Positions 1 to 7,968 of a stretch of DNA of 64,000 nucleotides are shown in pieces. The notes beneath the pieces are model-generated. The model saw only the letters and a program-made list of their open reading frames with translations. It was not told the origin of the DNA and searched no databases. Where the stretch lies: NCBI RefSeq assembly GCF_000379525.1, contig NZ_KB902564.1, forward strand, positions 62,001-126,000, read 5' to 3'. The position numbers and the translations under genes are program-made. How positions within the stretch are numbered: position 1 is the stretch's first letter; every line of letters begins with the position of its first letter. Origin of the DNA: Lamprocystis purpurea DSM 4197 (GTDB taxonomy: Bacteria > Pseudomonadota > Gammaproteobacteria > Chromatiales > Chromatiaceae).

Positions 1-341
1 CCGGCGTCTGCGGGGTCGAGGTCGACCCCGTGCTGGTGGCATTCAATGCCGACCTGCAATGGCTCGCCGGACAAGGGGTTCAGGTCAGCCGGCACAACCT
101 GTCTCAGGAGCCCCAGGCGTTTGCCGCGAATCCCGCGGTGCTCAAGGAGTTGGAGGCGGGAATGGAACGCCTGCCCCTGACCCTGGTCGACGGCCGCGTC
201 GTCGGCACCGGTGTCTATCTCTCGCGTGCCCAGTTGGCGCAGAAGCTGGGGCTGGCCCCGGTGGCTGCCCCGGTAGCCCCAGGCTCGTTCCCCGTCCAGG
301 TCGGCTCCGGCTGCTGCACGCCCGACAGTGGCTGCTGCTGA
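1..341 (+). CDS. arsD: ArsD arsenite metallochaperone (5' truncated by window edge)
   Basis: ArsD binds arsenite in the cytosol and hands it to the ArsA ATPase. The reading frame is open from base 3, and the residues before the first in-window start codon (GTG at 30) read GVCGVEVDP, the usual continuation of the ArsD N-terminal cysteine motif, so the true start lies upstream of the window. The Cys of GVCG is visible; the Cys-Cys pair before it is outside. The C-terminus has two vicinal pairs (GCCTPDSGCC), as in plasmid-type ArsD. The stop codon overlaps the arsA start (TGATG), indicating translational coupling. The identification is firm. Confidence 0.95.
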   Translation, partial: GVCGVEVDPVLVAFNADLQWLAGQGVQVSRHNLSQEPQAFAANPAVLKELEAGMERLPLTLVDGRVVGTGVYLSRAQLAQKLGLAPVAAPVAPGSFPVQVGSGCCTPDSGCC

Positions 342-2089
342 TGGCCATCTCTGTCGCGGACACCCGTCACCTCTTTTTTACCGGCAAGGGCGGGGTGGGC
401 AAGACCTCGCTGTCCTGCGCCACCGGTCTCGCACTGGCCGATGCCGGGCGGCGCGTGCTGATCGTCAGCACGGATCCGGCGTCCAATCTCGATGAGGTAT
501 TGGGGGTCGCGCTCGGTCAGACACCGACGGCAATCCCCGGTGCGTCGGGACTCTTTGCGCTCAACATCGACCCCGAGGCCGCGGCCCACGACTACCGCGA
601 GCGGATGGTCGCACCCTACCGCGGCATCCTGCCGGCCGCCGCCATCGCCAGCATGGAGGAGCAGTTCTCCGGCGCCTGTACGGTGGAGATTGCCGCCTTC
701 GATGAGTTCTCCAAACTGCTGGGTGAGCCCGCCGCGACCGCCCAGTTCGACCACGTCATTTTCGACACCGCGCCCACCGGCCATACCCTGCGCCTGCTGA
801 CTCTGCCCTCGGCCTGGAGCGAGTTCATCGACTCAGCCACCGGCGGCGCCTCCTGTCTCGGTCCGCTGGCCGGACTGGAGAAACAGAAGGCGCTCTATGC
901 CGCGACCGTTGCCCGCCTTGCGGACCCGTCGGAGACCACGGTGGTGCTGGTCAGCCGACCGGATGTCTCGGCCCTGCGTGAGGCCGAGCGCACGCGCGAG
1001 GAGCTCGCGGCACTCGGCGTGAGCAATCTGCAACTGGCGCTCAACGGCGTCTTGGCCGTCGCCTCGACCGATGACGCCATCGCCGCGGCGATGATGGCGC
1101 GTGGTGCCGATGCCCTGGCCGGGATGCCGGTCGGCCTGGCCGGGTTGCCGGTCAGCAGTACCCCGCTGCTGGCCCTGGGGACCGTTGGTCTCCACGCCCT
1201 GCGCCTGATGGCGAATCCTGAGCGAGCCGGGTCGCGCGTCGAGACGGTTGAGGTCGATACGGCTCTGCCGGCCCGGCTGTCGAGGCTGGTCGACGCACTC
1301 GCCCAGGCGGGGCGGGGCGTCATCCTGACCATGGGTAAGGGCGGGGTGGGCAAGACCACCGTGGCGGCGGCCATCGCCGTCGCGCTCGCCCGGCGCGGTC
1401 ATGCGGTGCAGTTGTCCACCACCGATCCGGCCGCGCATGTCGCCGAGGCCATCGGGGCGTCCGTCCCCGGCCTGCACGTTGGCCGCATCGATCCCGCGGC
1501 CGAGGTCGCCGCCTATCAGGCCGAGGTTCTGGCCAAGGCCGCGCCCAACCTGGATGCCAACGGCCTGGCGATGCTGGAGGAGGACCTGCGCTCCCCCTGT
1601 ACCGAAGAGATCGCGGTCTTCCGCGCTTTCGCCCGTGCCGTGGACGCCGGCCAGGAGGGCTTCGTCGTGCTCGATACCGCACCCACCGGGCATACCATCC
1701 TGCTGCTCGATGCCGCCGAGGCCTACCATCGGGAGGTCTCGCGCACCCAGGGCGAGATGCCCGAAGCGGTGCGGCAACTGTTGCCGCGGCTGCGTGACCC
1801 CGCGCTCACGCGCGTGCTCATCGTCACCCTGGCGGAGGCGACCCCGGTGCATGAGGCGGAACGCCTGCAAGCGGACCTGGGCCGGGCCGGCATCGCGCCT
1901 TTCGCCTGGGTGATCAACCAGAGCCTGCTGGCCAGCGGGACCCGGCACCCGCTGCTGCGCGAACGCGGCGCCGCGGAGGTCCCCTTCATTCGCCGAGTCG
2001 CCGACCAACTCAGCCCACGGTGTGCGCTGGTCCCGTGGCTGCCCGAGGCGCCGGTGGGGGTTGCCGGGCTCGCCCAGTTGACCCAATAA
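341..2089 (+). CDS. arsA: ArsA arsenite-stimulated ATPase
   Basis: A two-domain cytosolic ATPase of 582 residues, the normal length, that energises arsenite export through an ArsB/ACR3 carrier. Both halves carry a deviant Walker A (GKGGVGKTS near residue 15 and GKGGVGKTT near 332) and a DTAPTGH signature. The arsenite-binding cysteines are visible in SGACTVEIA, ASCLGPL and SPCTEEIA. I chose ATG 341, which overlaps the arsD stop, because it places the first P-loop at the usual distance from the N-terminus; a longer upstream reading in this frame only shadows arsD. No carrier gene follows here; an acr3 gene lies about 19 kb away at 21137-22219. Confidence 0.97.
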   Translation: MAISVADTRHLFFTGKGGVGKTSLSCATGLALADAGRRVLIVSTDPASNLDEVLGVALGQTPTAIPGASGLFALNIDPEAAAHDYRERMVAPYRGILPAAAIASMEEQFSGACTVEIAAFDEFSKLLGEPAATAQFDHVIFDTAPTGHTLRLLTLPSAWSEFIDSATGGASCLGPLAGLEKQKALYAATVARLADPSETTVVLVSRPDVSALREAERTREELAALGVSNLQLALNGVLAVASTDDAIAAAMMARGADALAGMPVGLAGLPVSSTPLLALGTVGLHALRLMANPERAGSRVETVEVDTALPARLSRLVDALAQAGRGVILTMGKGGVGKTTVAAAIAVALARRGHAVQLSTTDPAAHVAEAIGASVPGLHVGRIDPAAEVAAYQAEVLAKAAPNLDANGLAMLEEDLRSPCTEEIAVFRAFARAVDAGQEGFVVLDTAPTGHTILLLDAAEAYHREVSRTQGEMPEAVRQLLPRLRDPALTRVLIVTLAEATPVHEAERLQADLGRAGIAPFAWVINQSLLASGTRHPLLRERGAAEVPFIRRVADQLSPRCALVPWLPEAPVGVAGLAQLTQ

Positions 2090-2131
2090 ACGCAGGCGCT
2101 GCGGCGCGCTCATCAACCACTGGAGACTCCC

Positions 2132-2557
2132 ATGACCACGGTAACGATTGACGCGATTCACGACACCGTGCGCGAACGCTATGTCGTCATTTCCAACTGC
2201 GTGGTCAATCTGTCGCCGGATAAGCCGCGGGTCTTCGCCGAGGTCTTTCGGGTGCTCAAACCCGGCGGCCGACTGGCCATCTCCGACATCGTCGCGCGCA
2301 CGGACCTGCCGGAGGTGATCCGGCGGGATCTGGCCCTCTATGCGGGCTGCATCGCCGGCGCCGCGCTGGTGTCGGAGGTGGAGGCGATGCTGGAGGCGAG
2401 CGGATTCATCCAGATTCGGGTGACGCCACAGAACCCGCAGGACGCGAGCCGGTCCTTCATCCGCGACTGGGGGGCGGAGAGCGCTATCGCGGACTATGTG
2501 GTCTCGGCCATGATCGAGGCGGTCAAACCACCAACGGATACGGCGGTCGCCGGGTGA
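2132..2557 (+). pseudogene. arsM: Internally deleted arsenite S-adenosylmethionine methyltransferase
   Basis: The 141-residue product looks like ArsM with its middle removed. The first ~17 residues (ending DTVRERY) match the ArsM N-terminus. The next residues are VVISNCVVNLSPDK, which normally lie more than 100 residues later, and from there to the end (FRVLKPGGRLAISDIVA, YAGCIAGA, DYVVSAMIEAVKP) the match is collinear. The cysteines of ISNC and YAGC, equivalent to the second and third arsenic-binding Cys of ArsM, remain. The SAM-binding glycine motif and the first catalytic Cys are gone. The frame is preserved, so a short protein may be made, but methylation of arsenite is not expected. Confidence 0.85.
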
Positions 2558-2561
2558 TGGT

Positions 2562-3104
2562 GTGATCTGCCTGATGACCGCCTGGGGCCGGCATGAGCGT
2601 GAGTTGCGCGCCTGGCTGATCCGCCAACTGGGCGATATTCACGAAGCCGAGGACGTGCTGCAAGACCTGTTCGTCAAGGCCCTGGGCCGGAGCAACCAGT
2701 TCTGCGAGCTGGTCAACGCCCGCGCCTGGCTGTTCGCGGTCGCGCGTAACACCCTGACCGACCGTCTGCGTTCGCGTCATGACCACCTGGACTTGCCGGA
2801 AGACCTGCCGGCCCCCCATGAGGAGCCGGTGCCGGTGGACGCCTTGGCCGCCTGCCTGCCGCGGGCCTTGGCGGAGTTGTCGGCAGAGGACCGCGAGGCG
2901 CTGACCTTGTGCGACTTGGAGGGGCTGACCCAGGAAGCCTATGCCCAGCGCAAGGGCCTGAGCCTGCCCGGGGCCAAGTCACGGGTGCAGCGGGCGCGCA
3001 AGCGTCTGCGCGAACACCTCGCCACCGTCTGCCAAGTGCGCCTGGACGATACCGGCCGGGTGTGCTGCTTCGTCCTGCGTCTACCGCCGGTTACCCCATC
3101 TTGA
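2562..3104 (+). CDS. ECF RNA polymerase sigma factor, SigZ-like
   Basis: A 180-residue sigma-70 family protein. Region 2 is seen in EAEDVLQDLFVKAL and ARAWLFAVARNTLTDRLRS, and region 4 in LSAEDREALTLCDLEGLTQEAYAQ followed by the helix KSRVQRARKRLREHL. After region 4 there is a short tail with cysteines (TVCQVRLDDTGRVCCFVL), like the Cys-containing tail of SigZ-type factors. It begins 4 bases after the arsM remnant. The position and Cys tail suggest a metalloid- or thiol-responsive factor, which is inference. The start may be GTG 2562 or ATG 2574. No anti-sigma gene is adjacent. Confidence 0.85.
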   Translation: MICLMTAWGRHERELRAWLIRQLGDIHEAEDVLQDLFVKALGRSNQFCELVNARAWLFAVARNTLTDRLRSRHDHLDLPEDLPAPHEEPVPVDALAACLPRALAELSAEDREALTLCDLEGLTQEAYAQRKGLSLPGAKSRVQRARKRLREHLATVCQVRLDDTGRVCCFVLRLPPVTPS

Positions 3105-3202
3105 TAGGGCCGCCCGGGCGCGGCAGACGCGGGCGCGGCGGCCTCGCCCGCGGCGGGCCGGCCGGCGGGTGGGACGCGCCTGACCCGGACTTGACCGAGG
3201 CA

Positions 3203-4802
3203 CGCCCCGGCGGCATCGTGGCCGCATTGCCCGTCGCCGAGACCGACCATGAAGACCCGCAAGCTGCCGATCGGTATCCAGACCTTCGCCAAGATCCGCG
3301 AGGACGACTGCTATTACGTCGATAAGACCGGCTTTATCCGGGCGCTGATCACCGAGGGCAGCCAGTATTTCCTCTCCCGCCCGCGGCGCTTCGGCAAGTC
3401 TCTGTTGCTCGACACCATTGCCGAGGTCTTCGCCGGCAACGAGCCGTTGTTTCGGGGGCTTTCGATCCATCCGCACTGGGACTGGTCGGTGCGCTTTCCG
3501 GTCATCCGCATCAGCTTCGGCGGCGGTGTCCTGCGTGACCGCCAGGAGCTTGATGAGCGCATTGGCGAACTGCTGGAGGACAACGCCCGGCGGCTGGGCG
3601 TCAGGGTCGCCGCGCCCACGCGGCCCGGACAGCTCGCCCGGCTGATCGTCGAGGCCGAAACCCTGACCGGCCAACGGGCGGTGGTCCTGATCGACGAATA
3701 CGACAAGCCGATCCTGGACAATCTCACCCGCCCGGAGGCGGCCCGGGAGATGCGCGACGGGCTGCGCAATCTCTATTCAGTGCTCAAGGACAATGACGCC
3801 CATCTGCGCTTTGCTTTCCTGACGGGCGTCAGTAAGTTCAGTAAGGTGAGCATCTTCTCGGGGCTCAACAACCTCAACGACATCACGGTCGATGCCCGCT
3901 ACTCGGCCCTATGCGGCTATACCGAGACCGATGTGGATGAGGTTTTTGCGCCGGAGCTCCCTGGGCTCGACCGGGCCGAGTTGCGCCGCTGGTATAACGG
4001 CTACAACTGGACCGGCGAAGCGGTCTACAACCCCTTCGATCTGCTGTTGCTCTTTCAGAAGCGCGAATTCCGCTCCTTTTGGTTCGAGACCGGCACCCCG
4101 ACCTTCCTGGTCGATCTGCTCACCGCGCGTGGCTTCTTCACCCCGGACCTGGCCCGGCTGCACAGTTCCGAGGCCCTGTTGTCCGCCTTCGATGTGGAGC
4201 ACATCGCCCCCGAGGCCCTGCTGTGGCAGACCGGTTACCTGACCTTTCACGGCTCCCGGCGCACCGGGGCGCGCATCGAGCACACTCTGGGTTACCCCAA
4301 CCTGGAAGTGCAGACCGCCCTCAACGACGCCCTGCTCAAGGGTCTGATGGGCGACCCCATGGCGGCCGAGCGGGCGCAGAGCCGGCTCTACGACACTCTG
4401 GTCGCCGGCGATTTCGCGGCCCTGCGCGCCCATGTGCAGGCCCTGTTCGACGCCATCCCCCACCAGTGGCACGACAACAACCCCATCGCCCGCTACGAGG
4501 GCTTCTACGCGAGCGTCTTCTACAGCCACATTGCCGCACTGGGCCTGGATTTGACCCCGGAGGACGCCACCGCGCACGGCCGCATCGACCTGGCCCTGCG
4601 TTTCGAGGCCCAGGTCTGGCTATTCGAGTTCAAGGTGGTGGAACTCGCGCCCGAGGGCCGGGCGCTGCAACAACTCAAAGACCGCGGCTATGCCGACAAA
4701 TACCGCGCGCTGGGCCTGCCGATCCATCTGATCGGCATCGAATTCAGCCGTGAGCGGCGGACCCTGGTCGGTTTCGAGGTCGAGACCCTGGCGCCGGCCT
4801 GA
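3203..4802 (+). repeat. Direct repeat copy A (AAA/PD-(D/E)XK gene plus leader)
   Basis: About 1.6 kb including roughly 45 bases before the start codon matches 7969-9571 in the same orientation. The two copies enclose about 3.2 kb with the TIR-TPR gene. Confidence 0.85.
3249..4802 (+). CDS. AAA-ATPase-like protein with C-terminal PD-(D/E)XK nuclease domain (copy A)
   Basis: A 517-residue member of the AAA-ATPase_like (PF09820)/DUF1703 (PF08011) family. Residues 1-~260 form the NTPase part: GIQTFAKIREDDCYYVDKT, Walker A-like RPRRFGKSLLL, Walker B-like VVLIDEYDKPIL. The C-terminal third has the nuclease signature GRIDLALRF...WLFEFKV, i.e. the Asp and Glu-x-Lys of PD-(D/E)XK enzymes. Family members are very common in anaerobes and sulfur bacteria and have no settled function. 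The protein is nearly identical to the product of 8015-9571 except for a divergent ~50-residue segment between the Walker motifs. Length and motifs look complete. Confidence 0.92.
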   Translation: MKTRKLPIGIQTFAKIREDDCYYVDKTGFIRALITEGSQYFLSRPRRFGKSLLLDTIAEVFAGNEPLFRGLSIHPHWDWSVRFPVIRISFGGGVLRDRQELDERIGELLEDNARRLGVRVAAPTRPGQLARLIVEAETLTGQRAVVLIDEYDKPILDNLTRPEAAREMRDGLRNLYSVLKDNDAHLRFAFLTGVSKFSKVSIFSGLNNLNDITVDARYSALCGYTETDVDEVFAPELPGLDRAELRRWYNGYNWTGEAVYNPFDLLLLFQKREFRSFWFETGTPTFLVDLLTARGFFTPDLARLHSSEALLSAFDVEHIAPEALLWQTGYLTFHGSRRTGARIEHTLGYPNLEVQTALNDALLKGLMGDPMAAERAQSRLYDTLVAGDFAALRAHVQALFDAIPHQWHDNNPIARYEGFYASVFYSHIAALGLDLTPEDATAHGRIDLALRFEAQVWLFEFKVVELAPEGRALQQLKDRGYADKYRALGLPIHLIGIEFSRERRTLVGFEVETLAPA

Positions 4803-4898
4803 GCCGGAGCGATGGAGTCGAAGGCTTCAGCCTTGGAGGAGGACAAGGCTAACGGCCGTGGAAGGAACATCAGCCACCCCGGACGATGCATGTCCCCC

Positions 4899-4993
4899 GT
4901 GGGAGCGGCGTCCCGCCGCGATGCGGTGCCGCGGTGACCGCGAACGCTGGCGGCGACACGCCCGGCCCCATCGCGGCGGGACGCCGCTCCCAC
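4899..4993. repeat. Long palindromic intergenic repeat
   Basis: Perfect 24-base arms (4899-4922 and 4970-4993) enclose a ~47-base centre. A second copy lies at 61071-61163 and the similarity continues a few bases into both flanks. The rest of the gap 4803-5183 holds no gene I can recognise. Confidence 0.9.
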
Positions 4994-5183
4994 AGGGTCG
5001 CTGCGCGACTTTCACGATAGCGCCTTGGAGTCCAGCCGCAGGGAGCTTGACCTGGCGGCCGTAGTCCGCGGTGCCCCGGAGCACAGGGCATCACCGCGGC
5101 CGCGTCGGGCGCCTTGCAAACCGCCATCGCAACGGCTACAACCGCAAGCACCAAGGTAACCATGGAAACCGCCATGCCATGCC

Positions 5184-7523
5184 ATGCCCGGCCCGGATCG
5201 CGCGCGCCCGTTCGAGCTCTTCATCAGCTATTCGCATCAGCGCGAGGCGGTCAAGGACCGGCTGCTGACCCACCTGCGCGTGCTGGAGCGGCTGGGGCTG
5301 GTCTCCACCTGGACCGACCGCGCCATCCCGCCCGGTGCGGCCTGGCGCGCGGAGATCGAAGCGGCCATCGAACGGGCCGATGCCGCGCTCTTCGTCGTCT
5401 GCGAGCATTTCCTCGCCTCCGGGTTCTGCATGGACACCGAGCTGGCCGCGTTCCTTCGCCGCCGGCGCGAGGACGGCGTCCTGATCCTCTTCGTGCTGGC
5501 CGACCACTGCTACTGGAAGGCGATCCCCGCCATCGCCGAGCATCAGATGGTCCCGCGCGACGCCAAGCCCATCATCGCCCACAACCCGCGCTCTCGGGCC
5601 TATACCGCCGTGGTGCAGGAGATCCACACTGTCCTGGAGACCCACCGCGCCCAACACGGCCTGCGCCCCCGCGTCCCCGACCCGAACGCTGCCCCGGCCG
5701 CCGCCGCGCCGACCGACCGCACCCGGGACGCGCTCGCCGCCCTGCTCGCCGAACTCCCCGGCGTCACGCCCCGGCTCTTCGGCCGCGAGTCGGAGATCGC
5801 CCGCATGGACAGCTTGATTGGCGCTGGGCTCGGCGGCAGACCGGGCGGCGTCCTGCTCTGGGTCGCCCCCGGCGGGGTCGGCAAGTCCGCGCTCACCCGC
5901 CGGTGGCTCGAAAGCCGCGACTGGCCGCCCGGCACCCGCTTCGTCGGCCATTCGTTCTATTCCCAGGGGAGCCGCGATCAAACCGTCAGCGCCCGCGCCT
6001 TTCTGCTGCGCGCGCTCGCAGCGCTCGGCGAGAACCCTGAGCAAACCGCTTCGGACGCCGACCTGGGCCGCCTGCTCGCCGAGTGCGCGGACAAGGCCCC
6101 CACCGTGCTCGCGCTCGACGGGCTGGAGCCGCTCCAGCAGGCGTCCAACGACCCCAAGCTCAACGGCCAGCTCAAGGATCAAGGGCTCGCCGCACTGCTT
6201 GAAGGGCTCGGACGCGCACCGGGCCAGGCGGTGTGTCTCGGAAGCTCCCGACTGCCGATCCCGGACTCGCTGATCGAATCCCAGCCGCACTTTCGGGAGA
6301 TCCGGCTCGGCGTGCTGCCGCGCCCGGGGTCGGTCGCGCTGATCGAGGCCCGCGGGCTCGACGGCACCCCGGCCGAGTTCGACGCGATGGCCGAGCGCTG
6401 CGCCGATCACCCGCTCGGCCGACTCGACGAGGCGCTGGGGCCGCGGCGGATGACCGTGGATCTGCGGCGCGAGGCCGGGGACTGGAACAACTCCTGTCGC
6501 TCCTCGGGGAACCTCGTCGACCTGCTGACCCCGCTCGGGCACTGGCGCGAGGCCGAGTCCGTGGCGCGCGAGGCGGTCGAGGCGGCGGGGCGCGTCGCGG
6601 ACCCGAACGAGGCCCGGCAGGGCCGGCTCCCGGCCCTCGGCTATCTCGGCCGCGCGCTGCACGGCCAGGGCCGATCTCGCGAGGCCGCACAAACCTTCGC
6701 TGAGTCCGAGTCCGTGCGGGCGGAACTCGCCCCGCACCTGCCGACGCTCATAGGCTTGGACGGCTTCGACTACGCCCAGCTCCTGCTGGAGCAGGCCCGG
6801 ACCCGCGACGCGCGGCGCGCGGTGTTGGAGCGGGCGCGGGCGTCGCTGGAACACCAAGAGGCCACGCATCACCTGCTGTCCATCGCACTCGACCACTGCA
6901 CCATCGGCCAGGCGCTCGTCGGACCGGACGGATCGGCGGCCGATCCCGACGGCCAGATCCGGGAGGCCGGGGCCGCACTGGACCTGTCTATCGAGACCAT
7001 GCGTCGGGCCAGCAAGATGGAATTCCTGCCGATCCTGTACCTCACCCGTGCCCGCCACCGCCGCACCCGGGGCGACCCGACCGGCGCCCGCGCCGACCTG
7101 GAGGCCGCGGTGTGCCTGGCCACCCCGTCCGGCATGCGGACTGATCTCGCCGAGTGCGCCTTGCTGGCCGGTCAGCTTGAGCTGGACCGGCCAGTGGATT
7201 GGTCGGCAATGGCGGATCGCCCTGCGGGCATCCGCCCTACGCCGGACCGCGCCGCCGCCCCGGATGCCGTCCCCGACGCGGCGAAGCACTGGACCCAGGC
7301 CGACCGCCTGATCCGCGAGACTGGCTATCGTCGCCGCGAGGCCGAGTTGCACCTCCTGGAGGCGCGCCTGAAGCACCATCAGGCCCGCCCCGCGGAGGCC
7401 CGCGCCGCACTCGCTCGTGCCGAGTCGGATCTCCGCGCACGCGATCAGTGGGGCCTGTGGCCGCAGCTCCTCCAGGTTGCCGCCGAGCTTGGGCTTCCCG
7501 CGCCGGTCATGGAAACGCCGTAG
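5184..7523 (+). CDS. TIR domain - STAND-type NTPase - TPR protein, internally shortened
   Basis: A 779-residue multidomain protein. Residues ~8-150 are a TIR domain (FELFISYSHQ, ERADAALFVVCEHFL). A P-loop NTPase follows (Walker A APGGVGKSALTRRW, Walker B TVLALDGLEPLQ near residue 310). From ~430 there are TPR-like helical repeats to the end (GYRRREAELHLLEARL). TIR domains in such proteins typically cleave NAD+ or signal after a sensor recognises a target. The usual winged-helix/linker region between NTPase and TPR is missing: CADHPLGRLDEAL runs straight into EAGDWNNSC, so the protein is probably ~300 residues shorter than relatives. A palindromic repeat is read through at 7211-7236. It is bracketed by duplicated AAA/nuclease genes. 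A defence role is inferred. Confidence 0.85.
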   Translation: MPGPDRARPFELFISYSHQREAVKDRLLTHLRVLERLGLVSTWTDRAIPPGAAWRAEIEAAIERADAALFVVCEHFLASGFCMDTELAAFLRRRREDGVLILFVLADHCYWKAIPAIAEHQMVPRDAKPIIAHNPRSRAYTAVVQEIHTVLETHRAQHGLRPRVPDPNAAPAAAAPTDRTRDALAALLAELPGVTPRLFGRESEIARMDSLIGAGLGGRPGGVLLWVAPGGVGKSALTRRWLESRDWPPGTRFVGHSFYSQGSRDQTVSARAFLLRALAALGENPEQTASDADLGRLLAECADKAPTVLALDGLEPLQQASNDPKLNGQLKDQGLAALLEGLGRAPGQAVCLGSSRLPIPDSLIESQPHFREIRLGVLPRPGSVALIEARGLDGTPAEFDAMAERCADHPLGRLDEALGPRRMTVDLRREAGDWNNSCRSSGNLVDLLTPLGHWREAESVAREAVEAAGRVADPNEARQGRLPALGYLGRALHGQGRSREAAQTFAESESVRAELAPHLPTLIGLDGFDYAQLLLEQARTRDARRAVLERARASLEHQEATHHLLSIALDHCTIGQALVGPDGSAADPDGQIREAGAALDLSIETMRRASKMEFLPILYLTRARHRRTRGDPTGARADLEAAVCLATPSGMRTDLAECALLAGQLELDRPVDWSAMADRPAGIRPTPDRAAAPDAVPDAAKHWTQADRLIRETGYRRREAELHLLEARLKHHQARPAEARAALARAESDLRARDQWGLWPQLLQVAAELGLPAPVMETP
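7211..7236. repeat. Palindromic repeat inside the TIR-TPR coding sequence
   Basis: An inverted repeat of the type GGCGGAT-CGCCCTGCGGGC-ATCCGCC followed by CTACG, a typical intergenic palindrome of such genomes. Here it is in frame and encodes about ten residues (MADRPAGIRP) in a loop between TPR helices. Confidence 0.7.
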
Positions 7524-7775
7524 CCTGTGCCGACGAAGGAGGCGCACCGGGCGTGCCGATTCTGTATTCTCACCCTTCCCGGCGCCCCGCGCCCGCGGCG
7601 GGGTGCCTCGCACCATGGGTGCAGAGCGCGGGAGGCGAGGGCGACAGCGCAGGAGCGGTGTCGCCGGAAAAAAGCGCGGCGGTATACTCCGGTCAGGCGA
7701 GCGCCGTCCGCCGCACATAAGACCTGCCGGGACATCCATTGGCCCAGCGTTGCGTTTGAGCCGGAGATCCCGCGG

Positions 7776-7853
7776 ATGATGACCGCCAGCCGTTGCGTAC
7801 TTCAACGGCTTCGGGCTGCGCTCGACGGGCTTTACGGCGAGCGGATCGAGTAA
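7776..7853 (+). pseudogene. N-terminal stub of a nucleotidyltransferase (MNT-type) domain protein
   Basis: A 25-residue reading ends in LQRLRAALDGLYGERIE, which matches the N-terminus of MNT/MntA nucleotidyltransferases just before their GSRARG catalytic motif. The frame stops exactly there, and the catalytic GSxxxG and DxD residues are absent. MNT antitoxins pair with HEPN toxins; no HEPN gene is visible. The remainder of 7524-7951 holds only a small hairpin near 7884-7901 and no further gene. Confidence 0.55.
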
Positions 7854-7968
7854 GTTTAGCGCCGACGGGGCGGCTTCTCGTTCCCACGCTCCGCGTGGGA
7901 GCCAGAACGGCTTAACTTAATGGCATTGACGCGGCGCGTGGGAACCACGCGGTGGGGTTGACCGCAAC

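Noticed and set aside
833-2161. 442-codon open frame antisense to arsA
   Set aside because: It covers the coding strand of a clear ArsA and shows no family motif; it is a product of GC-rich codon bias.
5136-7805. Very long open frame of ~890 codons on the minus strand opposite the TIR-TPR gene
   Set aside because: It has no recognisable domain, is low in hydrophobic structure and mirrors the high third-position GC of the plus-strand gene. It is a shadow frame.
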